Below are positions 42,582 through 51,729 of a stretch of DNA of 64,000 bases, piece by piece (the stretch's first letter is position 1; every line of letters begins with the position of its first letter). Position numbers and translations under genes: made by a program. Source of the DNA: JAAUUJ01 sp964392245 (GTDB taxonomy: Bacteria; Cyanobacteriota; Cyanobacteriia; Thermostichales; Thermostichaceae); the NCBI GenBank assembly GCA_964392245.1, contig CAYMOX010000001.1:1-64000 (forward strand), in the 5' to 3' direction. A model generated the notes under the pieces. It was given only the letters and a program-made list of their open reading frames with translations. It did not search any database and had not been told where the DNA came from.

Positions 42582-44936
42582 CTAAAGGCTGTGGAGTTCT
42601 GCTAGCTGGGCCGCCACCGTAGAACAGGGAGTGCTGTACCAGGTTTCCATCCGTTCCAACTCTTCTGCCAGGCTGCCTGTGGAGTCGAAATCGGCGCAAC
42701 TGTACCCCAGCGCTCGCAGTCCTGCTACCACTACTGCCGGAGAGAGCCACCATTGCTGAGTGAGGCGCAGCAGATCCACCTGCGGGCTAGACTCCAAATG
42801 GGTACGCAGCTGGCGGCGCAGGGTGTCCGCAGAAACGAGGGGCACCACCTGATGATGCACATACACCTGCAGGCTGGATCCGGTGGGGGATGTCGAGGCT
42901 AAGAGCCAGCTGAGGTGGGTGAGGGACGGGGGCCAGCTCCAGAGAAACACATAGTCATAGGTGTGACCGGGCTGGGGTCGATCATAATGCAGCTGCAGCT
43001 CTTCAGATTCGATGTGAGGGCGCCGATAACCGTAGATCAGAGCAGATCCACAGCACTCAGGCAGGAGATCTGAGAGGCGAGAGAGGGGCTGCCATGCCAG
43101 GGGGTGGGGAATGGGGGGAGCGGGCCGGAAGATCAGTTCCAGAGCGGGTTTTTCCCGGTGATTCACTGGATCCGGCTGGGGAATGGGCTGTTCCTGCACC
43201 TGCAACGGTAGCTGGGTTGGGGCGGAGGCGCTGGGCCGAACCCCTTTCACCTCCAGTTCCATCTCAATCTCTCCTCGCCACTCATTCGCCTTGAGCACGT
43301 AGGCCAGATCCACCCGTTCCGGCCAGGGATAATCCTGGGCTCCTCGCCAGGCCACCGCATTGATGGGCTGTCCCCCCTGTTGCAGTTGCACCTTGAGGTG
43401 GGTCTGATCTTTGCCAATCACCCGCTGGCGGGTCACCTGTAGATCGCGGCTCCAGAAGATCGGTTCGCGGTTGCCCACCCCACAGGGCTGGAGCTGCTGA
43501 ATTTGCTGAAACAGATCCAGCGTCATCTCCTCCAGACGGGCTTCCACATCCACTTCCACCAGCGGCTGAATCTGATCGGGGGTGAGAACACTGCGGGCAT
43601 GGGTTTGCAGACGTTCGCACAACTGGGGCCAGTGCTGGGCCTCCATGCTAAAGCCACCCGCTGCCGGATGGCCCCCGTACTTAAGAAACAGATCCTGACA
43701 GGACTCCAGGGCCTCAAACACATTGAACTCGGGAATCCCTCGCACTGACCCGCGGATCTCCTCCTCGGCGCGGGAACCAATGAAAACGGGAGCCCCAAAC
43801 CGCTCCAGCAGGCGGGAGGCCACGATGCCGATCACCCCGTGGTGCCAGTCCTCCCCCAGCACCGTCAGCACCCGTTCCTGGCGCAGATCCCCTGCTCGTT
43901 CTGCAATCTGCTGCAGGGCCGCCGCTTCAATCTCCTGACAGAGCCGCTGTCGTTCCTTATTTAACTGCTCACACTCCTGGGCCCGCGTCATGGCCACGTC
44001 TGGGTCTTCAGTGGTCAGCAACTCGATCACCACCTGCGGTTGAGCCAGACGCCCGACAGCATTGATGCGGGGACCCAGACCAAAGCCAATTGCCTCCGGC
44101 TGCAAACTGCGATCCTCTTGACCCCCTAAGCCCGTCACCGCCATCAGGGCCTGGATCCCCAGAATCTGGGATTGGGGCAGCAATTGTAAGCCCTGTTTCA
44201 CCCAGTAGCGGTTTACCCCCGTGAGGGGAGCCATATCGGCAATGGTGCCCAGCGTCATTAACTCCAGCAGGATCGGCTGCAGACTCTCATCCCCCAGCCG
44301 TTGCCCCAGACAGCTAGCCAGCAGATAGGCCACCCCCACCCCCGCCAGCCCCCGGTAGGGAGAATCTTCAGGGATCAGCTTGGGATTGAGGATGGCATCG
44401 GCAGCGGGTAGCTCGGGGGGCAGATCATGGTGATCGGTAATCAGGACACTCAACCCCAACGCTTTGGCCAGGGCAATCGCCGCGTGGGCAGAAATCCCAT
44501 TGTCAACGGTGATGATCAGGCCAACCCCCTGGTCTGCCAGATCCTGAACCATGCGCTCATTAATGCCGTAGCCCTCCGTTAGACGACTGGGGATGTCGTA
44601 GCTCACCGGCAGCTGAAAGTGACGCAGGGTGCGCAGCAACAGAGCCGTGCTGGTCATGCCATCAGCATCGTAGTCCCCACAAATGGCCACCTGCTCTTGC
44701 TTCTGGATCGCCTGCTGCAACCGATCCACACTGGCTTGCAGGTCAGGAAAATCCTGCAGGGGATCGGGTAATGACCAGGTGGTCGGATCCAGATAGAGTT
44801 GAGCTTCCTGCAGGGTCGAGATGCCGCGATTCAGGAGAACCTGGGTCAGGAGGGGAGAAAGATCAACCTGTTCAGCCAGCTGCTGGGCCTGCTGCGGATG
44901 GGGGGTGGGAATGAACCAGCGTTGGGGACGAACCAC
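42582..44936 (-). CDS. recJ: Single-stranded-DNA exonuclease RecJ
   Basis: I chose the GTG at 44936 because AGGAG lies 6 nt upstream and the protein then starts near the conserved RPQRWFIP; this gives 784 residues. An ATG at 45017 would overlap the start codon of the divergent ABC gene. DHH motifs are ICGDYDADGMTST, DNGIS and ITDHHDLP; DHHA1 signatures include GGHPAAGGFS. A long C-terminal region follows the OB-like part. RecJ degrades 5' single strands in recombination and mismatch repair. Confidence 0.9.
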   Translation of the reverse strand: MVRPQRWFIPTPHPQQAQQLAEQVDLSPLLTQVLLNRGISTLQEAQLYLDPTTWSLPDPLQDFPDLQASVDRLQQAIQKQEQVAICGDYDADGMTSTALLLRTLRHFQLPVSYDIPSRLTEGYGINERMVQDLADQGVGLIITVDNGISAHAAIALAKALGLSVLITDHHDLPPELPAADAILNPKLIPEDSPYRGLAGVGVAYLLASCLGQRLGDESLQPILLELMTLGTIADMAPLTGVNRYWVKQGLQLLPQSQILGIQALMAVTGLGGQEDRSLQPEAIGFGLGPRINAVGRLAQPQVVIELLTTEDPDVAMTRAQECEQLNKERQRLCQEIEAAALQQIAERAGDLRQERVLTVLGEDWHHGVIGIVASRLLERFGAPVFIGSRAEEEIRGSVRGIPEFNVFEALESCQDLFLKYGGHPAAGGFSMEAQHWPQLCERLQTHARSVLTPDQIQPLVEVDVEARLEEMTLDLFQQIQQLQPCGVGNREPIFWSRDLQVTRQRVIGKDQTHLKVQLQQGGQPINAVAWRGAQDYPWPERVDLAYVLKANEWRGEIEMELEVKGVRPSASAPTQLPLQVQEQPIPQPDPVNHREKPALELIFRPAPPIPHPLAWQPLSRLSDLLPECCGSALIYGYRRPHIESEELQLHYDRPQPGHTYDYVFLWSWPPSLTHLSWLLASTSPTGSSLQVYVHHQVVPLVSADTLRRQLRTHLESSPQVDLLRLTQQWWLSPAVVVAGLRALGYSCADFDSTGSLAEELERMETWYSTPCSTVAAQLAELHSL

Positions 44937-45015
44937 GACTCTCCTGCGGTAGAGGGTGTCAGAAACGATAGGATGCTCAACCAGGACGAGATCCACATCC
45001 ACGTTCCATTCAACC

Positions 45016-45681
45016 ATGAGCCCGATCCTGCCCATTCTTGAGGTGCAAAACCTGGGGCGAAAACTCAACCAGCACTGGATCTGGCAGGGGATCAGCTTCA
45101 GTCTGCCCAGTGGCTGTAGTCTTGCCCTCATGGGGGCCTCGGGATCTGGTAAAACCCTACTGCTGCGCTCCCTGGCGGGATTGGATGAGGTTGGTGCTGG
45201 ATCCATTCTGCTGCTGGGGAAAGTCCAACAGGACTGGTCCATGCCCGAATACCGCCGCCACATCATGTACCTGAGTCAACGGCCTGCCATCTTTGCGGGA
45301 ACGGTAGAGGACAATCTGAAACGGGTCTGGCAACTGCAGATCCATCAATCCAGGCCCTATGACCGCGAAAAAATTCTGGCCTATCTGCAGCAGCTTCACT
45401 ACCCCAGCCATTTTCTGGAGCAGCCGGGGGCAACCCTTTCCGGTGGCGAGCGTCAACTTCTCAATCTGCTCAGAAGCCTGCAACTGGATCCGCATGTGTT
45501 ACTGCTGGATGAACCCACCGCTTCCCTGGATGCTGCAACGGCCCTGCGGGTAGAATCTCTGCTCCAATCCTGGGTTCAGGCCGCCAGCCAACGGGCCTGC
45601 ATCTGGACCAGCCATCAGTCGGATCAGCTGCATCGGGTGTGCAACACTTCTCTGCTCCTACATAAAGCCAATCATGACTGA
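45016..45681 (+). CDS. fetA: FetA-type ABC transporter ATP-binding protein
   Basis: A 221-residue ATPase with Walker A GASGSGKT, Q-loop YLSQRPA, signature LSGGERQ, Walker B VLLLDEPT and switch His in WTSHQSDQ. It overlaps the next gene, an UPF0014 permease, by 8 bp; together they match YbbL/YbbM (FetAB), reported as an iron exporter that helps resist peroxide stress. Alternative upstream starts overlap recJ's leader. Its ATG shares the CATG palindrome with an unused recJ start. Confidence 0.85.
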   Translation: MSPILPILEVQNLGRKLNQHWIWQGISFSLPSGCSLALMGASGSGKTLLLRSLAGLDEVGAGSILLLGKVQQDWSMPEYRRHIMYLSQRPAIFAGTVEDNLKRVWQLQIHQSRPYDREKILAYLQQLHYPSHFLEQPGATLSGGERQLLNLLRSLQLDPHVLLLDEPTASLDAATALRVESLLQSWVQAASQRACIWTSHQSDQLHRVCNTSLLLHKANHD

Positions 45682-46477
45682 GACCCCCTATCTCTTGATC
45701 AGTAACTGGCAACTGCTGGGCTCGGCACTGTTGCTTCTGATCAATCTGCTTCTGTCCTGGGTCATGGGACTGCGGTTAGAGCGGTCGCTGGGGATGGCCT
45801 CTCTGCGCATGGTGGTGCAGCTGCTGCTGGTGGGATACCTGTTGCAATGGCTTTTCCAGATCCCCTCGCCCCCTTTGATCCTGACCATTGCCCTGCTCAT
45901 GGCCACGGTTGCGGGGATTGCCGGAGTCAACCGGATCCCAAGGCGATTTCTGGGCATCTATCGCCAGAGTATTCTCTCGATCCTGGCCTCCTCCAGTCTG
46001 GTGTGTGGTCTCTCGCTGGTGCTGATTCTGCAGGTGGATCCCTGGTACAACCCTCAATATTTGATCCCACTGCTGGGGATGGTTCTGGGCAACACCCTCA
46101 ACGGCATTTCCCTGGGTTTAAATGCCTTCACTGAATCGCTGGTGGTGCATCAGGATGAGATCGAGACCCTTCTGTCCCTGGGGGCCACCCGCTGGGAAGC
46201 TGCCCACGCCCAGATCCAGAATGCCCTGCGCACCGGCATGATCCCCAGTATTAACTCCATGGTGGTGATGGGTCTGGTGAGTTTACCGGGCATGATGACT
46301 GGTCAAATTCTGGCGGGGGCGGAACCCAGTGAAGCAGTACGCTACCAGATCGTGATCATGTTCATGATTGTCTCCGGCACTGCCCTGGGAACGCTGGGGG
46401 TTGTGCTCATGGCCTTCACCCGCCTTTTTACTCCAACTCATCAGCTACGGCTGGATCGTCTGCAGATGCCACAATAG
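45674..46477 (+). CDS. fetB: FetB-type ABC permease (UPF0014)
   Basis: A 267-residue membrane protein with about seven transmembrane helices. Family motifs include MVVQLLLVGYLLQWLF, LGMVLGNTLNGISLGLN and the conserved SLPGMMTGQILAG, with LSLGATRWEA before the C-terminal helices. Forms an exporter with the preceding ATPase; iron is the likely cargo by homology, which would fit oxygen-producing cells but is inferred. Confidence 0.85.
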   Translation: MTETPYLLISNWQLLGSALLLLINLLLSWVMGLRLERSLGMASLRMVVQLLLVGYLLQWLFQIPSPPLILTIALLMATVAGIAGVNRIPRRFLGIYRQSILSILASSSLVCGLSLVLILQVDPWYNPQYLIPLLGMVLGNTLNGISLGLNAFTESLVVHQDEIETLLSLGATRWEAAHAQIQNALRTGMIPSINSMVVMGLVSLPGMMTGQILAGAEPSEAVRYQIVIMFMIVSGTALGTLGVVLMAFTRLFTPTHQLRLDRLQMPQ

Positions 46478-46499
46478 AAACACTGATTTCCCCTTCTCT

Positions 46500-46805
46500 A
46501 TGCCGCTGGATCCCCGCCGTCCCCTCTCCGCTGCTGATCGGGTTCGTCTCACCTCCGAACTGGCGGCTCCGTATCGTGGGCTGCGCAAGTTTGTCTACTT
46601 AGCTGTAGGCACCTCCTGTGGATTGGGGGCTTTTGTCTTCGGCATGCGGGCCCTGGCGGGACGAGATCTGGAGACCACTCTGCCCAATCTCGCCTTACAA
46701 GTTGGTATTCTGGCCCTGGCGATTGTCCTCTTTCGCATTGAGGGTAAAGCCCAGGACAAAGTGCAGGAACGAGTGCGCAAACGCCTGGATCGGGATCAAT
46801 CCTGA
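46500..46805 (+). CDS. DUF3493 membrane protein
   Basis: From ATG 46500, 101 residues. An N-terminal ELAAPYRGLRKFVYLAVG segment and two transmembrane helices (about 30-50 and 64-80) match DUF3493 of cyanobacteria and chloroplasts, where relatives assist photosystem assembly. It begins 22 bp after fetB and may share its transcript. Function here is not established. Confidence 0.75.
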   Translation: MPLDPRRPLSAADRVRLTSELAAPYRGLRKFVYLAVGTSCGLGAFVFGMRALAGRDLETTLPNLALQVGILALAIVLFRIEGKAQDKVQERVRKRLDRDQS

Positions 46806-46810
46806 GGAGA

Positions 46811-47743
46811 CTACTGGGTTCCCCCCTGCGAGGCAGCAGCCTGCTGCGGTTCAACATTAAGAAACACCGTGGACTGCTCATTTTCCATACGGATAACTCG
46901 GAGGGGAGGGGTTCTCCCAGCCTGCTGAGCCTGCCGGATCCGTTCCTGCAGCCGCTCATAAAAGAGCAGATCTGCTAGCTGGGCATTAATGGCCGCCGCC
47001 TGTCCCTGCAGCTCAATTGCTTCTTGATCCGCTTCCGCCAGGATCAACAGTCGTTCCGTTTCCTTGGCCTGGATCTCGGCTCTGACAGCGGCGGTCTGGG
47101 CTGTAATCGAGGCCACCTGCTTGCGTTCAATCGACTCCTTAAGGGCGTCGGGGAAATTGGGAGTGCCCAAAAAGACCCCTTCGATGATGATCAGTGGCGT
47201 CTCTGGATCATCAACTGCTGCGGGCATCTCTTCTCGGATCAACTCACTGGCTCGCTCCTCAATTTCGGTGCGACGATCCTGACGGTAAAAATCTTCGGAA
47301 TCAAACTCGGCGGAGATATCGCGAATCTTGGACCTGGCCACTGGCACCACCACCGTATCCATGTAGTTCTCTCCGATCTCGGCGTGCAGATCATCAAGAG
47401 TGGCTTCGTTGGGACGGAGCGCAATATAGACATCGATCGAAAAGGCCTGACCATCGGCAGAGTTGACGGTAATGGCAGCCCCCGCCTGATTGACAGAGGG
47501 TTCATTGGTGAATTGCCAGACCTTGGTGCGCATGTCGTAGGTGACGGGCAGATCCACGAAAGGGGTGATCACAATTACCCCAGGTTCCTTGATCTGATCC
47601 CGCTGCAGACCCCGAATCGAATTGAAGATCACCGTGGCTTTGCCTGGAGGTGTGACGTAGAGGCAGGAGCGAGCCCCGATCAAAGAGGCCACTGCCAGAC
47701 CGGCCAACGCAATGGGGAGGACAAATTTGCGAGAGGTATCCAT
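46811..47743 (-). CDS. SPFH/Band-7 domain protein
   Basis: A 310-residue protein with one N-terminal membrane segment (VLPIALAGLAVASLIG) and an SPFH domain (YVTPPGKATVIFNSIRG, VITPFVDLPVTYDMRT), then a long coiled coil rich in Glu/Gln. Band-7 proteins form membrane microdomain scaffolds like prohibitins or HflKC. A second SPFH gene lies 19 bp upstream in the same direction, so the two may form a hetero-oligomer. Confidence 0.85.
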   Translation of the reverse strand: MDTSRKFVLPIALAGLAVASLIGARSCLYVTPPGKATVIFNSIRGLQRDQIKEPGVIVITPFVDLPVTYDMRTKVWQFTNEPSVNQAGAAITVNSADGQAFSIDVYIALRPNEATLDDLHAEIGENYMDTVVVPVARSKIRDISAEFDSEDFYRQDRRTEIEERASELIREEMPAAVDDPETPLIIIEGVFLGTPNFPDALKESIERKQVASITAQTAAVRAEIQAKETERLLILAEADQEAIELQGQAAAINAQLADLLFYERLQERIRQAQQAGRTPPLRVIRMENEQSTVFLNVEPQQAAASQGGTQ

Positions 47744-47762
47744 ATCACCTTCCTGATAAAAA

Positions 47763-48560
47763 TTACTCTGTGATCAGCGTGTCCAGGGTATCCCCCAGAA
47801 CGCCGGATTTGACAACATTCAGATATTCAGGATTCTGGTTAAGGGCATCGGCCTTGGCCTCCAGACGTCCAGCTTCCCCTTGGGCCGCCGCCACCGTAGA
47901 TCGGGCATTCTGGCGGGCTTCTTCAATCTCGAACTCCTTCTGGGCCAGCTGGTTCTCAGCAATGGTTTTGGCCTCAATCGCCGCCACAAAATCGGGATCG
48001 AAGGTGACATCCCGGAGGAGCAAATCAATCACGGTAATGCCGAACTCCTGCAAATAGGTGGAAAGGCGCTCGCGGATCTGGGCCTGCAGCACGGGTCGTT
48101 CGGTGGAATAGAGGGCCTGGGCTGAAAAGGCAGCGGTTTCCGAGGCAATCACCGAGCGTACAATCGGGGCAATCCGATCCTCGTAGATGGGATCCGGTCC
48201 CAACGCGGTAAATACACGGGCTGGATCCGAGACCCGGAACTGCAGCGTTACCTCCGAGCGGATCACCTGGCCATCGCGGGAGAGAGACACCAGACGGGGC
48301 CCATAGGCGGTGGCATCTTCATCTTTCCAGGTGAGGGCTCGGGTTTTGACATCGAAGGGATAGGTGGAGGTGACCACAGGGGTGATCATGTGGAATCCGG
48401 GTTGGAGGGGGCTGGACTGCACGCCACGGAACCAGGAAAAGACCACCAGATTCTGTCCGTTTTCTACGAAGCGAAAGGGATTGGTACTGAGCAGAACCAC
48501 CAGGATCCCTCCTCCCACCAGGGCTTGAGGGAGCCAGCGACTCACCTGAGACATGGTCAT
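47763..48560 (-). CDS. SPFH/Band-7 domain protein, upstream partner
   Basis: A 265-residue protein (alternative start two codons in) with an N-terminal membrane segment (ALVGGGILVVLLSTNPF) and an SPFH domain (FRGVQSSPLQPGFHMITPVV). The coiled coil is shorter than that of its neighbour (AENQLAQKEFEIEEARQNA). The pair resembles HflK/HflC or prohibitin dimers, but they are not close enough to name. Confidence 0.85.
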   Translation of the reverse strand: MTMSQVSRWLPQALVGGGILVVLLSTNPFRFVENGQNLVVFSWFRGVQSSPLQPGFHMITPVVTSTYPFDVKTRALTWKDEDATAYGPRLVSLSRDGQVIRSEVTLQFRVSDPARVFTALGPDPIYEDRIAPIVRSVIASETAAFSAQALYSTERPVLQAQIRERLSTYLQEFGITVIDLLLRDVTFDPDFVAAIEAKTIAENQLAQKEFEIEEARQNARSTVAAAQGEAGRLEAKADALNQNPEYLNVVKSGVLGDTLDTLITE

Positions 48561-48662
48561 GGCAATACTCCATCGGGATCTGCTCTCAACCTACCCTTTT
48601 CGGTGATAACTGCCCAGTCTCTATGCACCGGATCTGCAGATGTGAGTGTATTTGCTTCGTTT

Positions 48663-49799
48663 TTAGTAGGAACCTGCAGAACGCTGATATCGTAAGCCTG
48701 GAACCTGGATCACCAATCCCGCTAGCTCCAGCATTAATAGAGAACTGGAAAGCGTCTGAATGTCCAGGCGAGTTAGCTGCGCCAGGGTATCAAGGGACAT
48801 GGGCTCATAACTGAGGTGTTGCCAGATCAGACGTTCACTGCCTTCAAGATGTGCGCCTGGATCGGCCTGAGTCACTACAGTATTTGAAGCCAAAGGTGTG
48901 CCCAGTTGTTCCAGCAATTCTTCAACACTTAAAATCATGCCTGCACCGGACTGGATTAACTTCAGACAGCCCCGGGCAGCGGCGGTATCAATCGGGCCGG
49001 GGAGGGCATAAACATCGCGGTTGTAGTTGTTGGCCAGGTACGCGGTGATCAGGGCCCCTGACTTTTCTGGAGCTTCCATCACCAGGACCGTTGGACACAG
49101 TCCGGCAATGATGCGGTTGCGACGGGGAAAGTTTTCTTTAGCTGGCAGGGTGCCCGGAGGAAATTCGCTGATCAGGGCTCCCCGTGTTTTGATCTGCTCC
49201 GCCAGCCGCCGGTGTTGAGCTGGATACACCTGATCCACCCCTGTGCCCAGCACCGCCAACGTGATCCCTCCGGCCTGCAGACAGGCTTGATGCGCAACCC
49301 CATCGATCCCCGCTGCCAATCCCGAGACTACGACAAATCCTGCTTCTGCCAGAGCCGTGGCCACCTTCTCTGTCCAGCGCCGACCATAGGCTGTCGGACT
49401 GCGAGTGCCTACGATCCCCACCGTGGGATGCCACTGGGGCTGATCTCCCAGCAGGTAAAGGTAGGGGGGAGGATCCGGAAGTTCCCACAGCAGGGGTGGG
49501 TACTGGCTATCGGCGGGAGTGATCAGAGCGCAGTCGGGATGATCAGCTTGCCGCAGCAGCGCCTCAGGATCTAGCCGCCGTCGCTCCTCTCGAATGGTGG
49601 TCACGAGTTGTGGGCCAATGCCCTCCACCTGCACCAGGGCTGTTTCGTCAGCGAGCCAGGCCGTCTGTAAGGATCCAAACTGCTGAAAGAGACGTTTGAG
49701 TCGATGGGGTCCCATGCCATGGATCTGAGCCCAGGCCAGCCAATAAGGACGGTCTTCGGGGGGACATGCCTCAGCACCTGTGACCGACCGCAGTGACAT
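48663..49799 (-). CDS. dprA: DNA-processing protein DprA
   Basis: A 378-residue protein with an N-terminal helix-hairpin-helix-like part (GMGPHRLKRLFQQFG, GIGPQLVTTI). The Rossmann DprA core follows (VGIVGTRSPTAYGRR, VVSGLAAGIDGVAHQA, AVLGTGVDQVYP and FPRRNRIIAGLC). A C-terminal winged-helix follows. It loads RecA onto incoming single strands in natural transformation, consistent with competence in cyanobacteria, and could also aid cassette uptake nearby. Confidence 0.93.
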   Translation of the reverse strand: MSLRSVTGAEACPPEDRPYWLAWAQIHGMGPHRLKRLFQQFGSLQTAWLADETALVQVEGIGPQLVTTIREERRRLDPEALLRQADHPDCALITPADSQYPPLLWELPDPPPYLYLLGDQPQWHPTVGIVGTRSPTAYGRRWTEKVATALAEAGFVVVSGLAAGIDGVAHQACLQAGGITLAVLGTGVDQVYPAQHRRLAEQIKTRGALISEFPPGTLPAKENFPRRNRIIAGLCPTVLVMEAPEKSGALITAYLANNYNRDVYALPGPIDTAAARGCLKLIQSGAGMILSVEELLEQLGTPLASNTVVTQADPGAHLEGSERLIWQHLSYEPMSLDTLAQLTRLDIQTLSSSLLMLELAGLVIQVPGLRYQRSAGSY

Positions 49800-50122
49800 A
49801 AGCAGAAAATTTGTGAAAAAATATTCTTCTCAACTTTAGGGCAAACTTAGGACTTCAGAGCGGAAAACTGGGCAACGCTAGTTCCCATCAAGAATCCAGC
49901 CTTCCACTGTCCCTGACTTCAGGTTCCCCGATCCGGATCTAAGGGCGTTAACTTCAATGGCTGAAAGGCCTACGGCCTGTAACCTTTTCCGGCAGGCAAC
50001 CGTAATTTCTGCTCTTGTCGGTATAGTTTATTACAGTCTTTTCCCTCCGTTGACGGACTCTCAGGGCTGGTGTTTGATGGAATCCATGATTAACCCTCCC
50101 CACTATTTCTAGTTCGCCCGCC
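49800..50122. other. Intergenic region between dprA and a CobO-like gene
   Basis: About 320 bp. It has a compact palindrome AGGCC-tac-GGCCT near 49967-49979 and an overlapping GCCTG/CAGGC pair, followed by a promoter-like TTGTCG...TATAGT near 50016. No gene is supported. The hairpins could be leader RNA or operator of the CobO-like gene. Confidence 0.35.
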
Positions 50123-50644
50123 ATGTCTCCACAAGTCCAAACTCCAACTGCTCCCATGGTCTCCAGCCTGGTTCTGCGAGGGGTTTTACAGCTTTACACC
50201 AATCCGGGTCGCGGCGCATTTACACCAGTGATGGCTCAGGCGTTACGGGTGGCAGGGCAAGGAACCCCTGTTCTTGTGGTCCAGTTCCTGAAAGGGGGGA
50301 TCCGCCAGGGTCCCGAGCATCCCATCAGCCTGGGTAGCTACCTCACCTGGGTCCGCTGTGGGATTCAACGTTGTGTGGATACCCCTCACCTGGAAGCTGA
50401 AGAGAAATTGGCTCTGGATCAGCTCTGGGAGTACACACGCGAGTCCATGGCCACTGGCGATTATAGTCTTGTGGTTTTGGACGAACTGGCTCTAGCCCTG
50501 AAAATGGGCCTGATCCCTGAGGATGAGGTCCTGGAACTGCTGGACTCCCGACCTGTTTCCCTGGATGTGATGATCACGGGACCGGAGATGCCAGAATCCC
50601 TGCTGGAGCGTGCTGATCTGATTACCCAGCTGCGCCATCGTTAA
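50123..50644 (+). CDS. CobO/BtuR-like P-loop protein with degenerate Walker A
   Basis: A 173-residue protein with the fold of cob(I)yrinic acid a,c-diamide adenosyltransferase: VLQLYTNPGRGAFTP, VLVVQFLKGG, YSLVVLDELALALKMG and MITGPEMPESLLERAD. The P-loop reads NPGRGAF where catalytic enzymes have GxGKGKT, so the usual lysine and threonine are missing. It may be a regulatory or alternative member. The DELALAL strand keeps the acidic pair. No cobalamin genes adjoin it. Confidence 0.75.
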   Translation: MSPQVQTPTAPMVSSLVLRGVLQLYTNPGRGAFTPVMAQALRVAGQGTPVLVVQFLKGGIRQGPEHPISLGSYLTWVRCGIQRCVDTPHLEAEEKLALDQLWEYTRESMATGDYSLVVLDELALALKMGLIPEDEVLELLDSRPVSLDVMITGPEMPESLLERADLITQLRHR

Positions 50645-50767
50645 TAGGGATGTCCATCTGCCCTCCGGAAGAGGCTACCCTAGGGAGAGCAGATCTCGAC
50701 TAATGGTTCAATGGTCTCCTGTGTCCAACCCCAGAGTCAAAACCGGAGCAACCCTTCACACGTGTTG

Positions 50768-50813
50768 AGGTCAGAAAACCTGATTTGCAATCAGGTCAGT
50801 CAGGAGGGTAGGT
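50768..50813 (+). promoter_or_regulatory. Hairpin next to the ribosome site of the PIN-domain gene
   Basis: CCTGATT (50779-50785) pairs perfectly with AATCAGG (50789-50795). A second TCAGG (50800-50804), adjoining AGGAGGG, could compete for CCTGA, giving two alternative structures over the ribosome binding site. A role in translation control is speculative. The 7-nt loop form with GCA resembles a tRNA-Cys anticodon arm by chance. Confidence 0.35.
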
Positions 50814-51647
50814 ATGGCGGAAACTCAACCTCTGCTCGTGTTCGACACCACTGCGATCCTGGCCAGTCAGACACGGCAATGGCAGGAATGGGCCCGTTTT
50901 GGTCAGTGTGTCATGCCCCTGGCGGTCTATCAGGATCTCGAATTTCTCACCCAGCGAGCCATTGAACCACAACAGGAAGCCGTGGCCCGTGAGTTTATGC
51001 GCTACAGCGCCACGGGAGACTTTATCATTTCGGATGCTGAGGCTTTAGTCAAAGAAGATGAAGAAGAGTCCTCACAGTTGAGCAAGCGTTTGCGTCTGGT
51101 GCAGGCCATTGCCGAGTGTGCTTATGCACTGGCCAAACAACAGGTGGGAACCCTGGTGGTGGTGGTGAGTAATGACCGCCCTCTGGTGGATCGCATTCAA
51201 CGGTTACAACCCCAGATCCCGAATTTGGCGGCTATCTCTGTAGCGGAACTGTTGCAATGGAACCGTTTGCAGCAACGACCCCGCAATATTGATCAGGCGC
51301 TACGCCGCATGCCCGGACCGGCCATTCCTGCCTCTGCACCCAAAACACAAGTTCCCCAGATCTCCTCCACTCGTCCGGCCACCCCCACACTGCCTCCCAC
51401 TGCGTCACCCCCGCGCCCACCTGCCAGAGCATCGGTGTCTAAACAGGGCTCAAAACGTCCATCCCCAAGTCGCAAAACCCCTGCGGTTTCTCCTCTGCGC
51501 AAAATTTACAGTGTGGTGGTGGTGCTCATCTCTTTGTTACTCCTCATGAGTTCGGGGCTGGTGGGCTGGCGCCTGATGGATCCCGAAGGCAGTGAGAAAG
51601 TCTGGAATCTGTTGCGTCTACCCGAGATCCCTGGGTTTGAACCCTGA
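50814..51647 (+). CDS. PIN-domain protein with C-terminal membrane anchor
   Basis: A 277-residue protein. Residues 8-150 form a PIN-like fold with acidic positions (VFDTTAIL, VAREFMRYSATGDF, ISDAEALVKEDEEESS, VVVVSNDRPLVD), as in PIN nucleases. A basic Pro-rich linker (RPATPTLPPTASPPRPPA) leads to one transmembrane helix (IYSVVVVLISLLLLMSSGL) and a short tail. Membrane-anchored PIN nucleases are known in cyanobacteria. No antitoxin partner is adjacent. Confidence 0.78.
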   Translation: MAETQPLLVFDTTAILASQTRQWQEWARFGQCVMPLAVYQDLEFLTQRAIEPQQEAVAREFMRYSATGDFIISDAEALVKEDEEESSQLSKRLRLVQAIAECAYALAKQQVGTLVVVVSNDRPLVDRIQRLQPQIPNLAAISVAELLQWNRLQQRPRNIDQALRRMPGPAIPASAPKTQVPQISSTRPATPTLPPTASPPRPPARASVSKQGSKRPSPSRKTPAVSPLRKIYSVVVVLISLLLLMSSGLVGWRLMDPEGSEKVWNLLRLPEIPGFEP

Positions 51648-51729
51648 GGTGAACTGCAAGTCAGACCTTGGAGCCATTCCTATCTCGTTATCATGGCTGC
51701 TGTGGATCTGTTGTCACTGGAAGTTGTCT

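Noticed and set aside
45015..45017. ATG 45017 as the recJ start
   Set aside because: It overlaps the fetA start and adds residues unlike RecJ; GTG 44936 has a good AGGAG site.
49954..50157. 67-codon ORF antisense to the CobO-like start
   Set aside because: It overlaps a better supported gene start and has no recognisable features.
50760..50810. tRNA-Cys-like anticodon arm with a GCA loop
   Set aside because: There is no T-arm, no acceptor stem and no T-loop consensus around it; it is more likely a leader hairpin.
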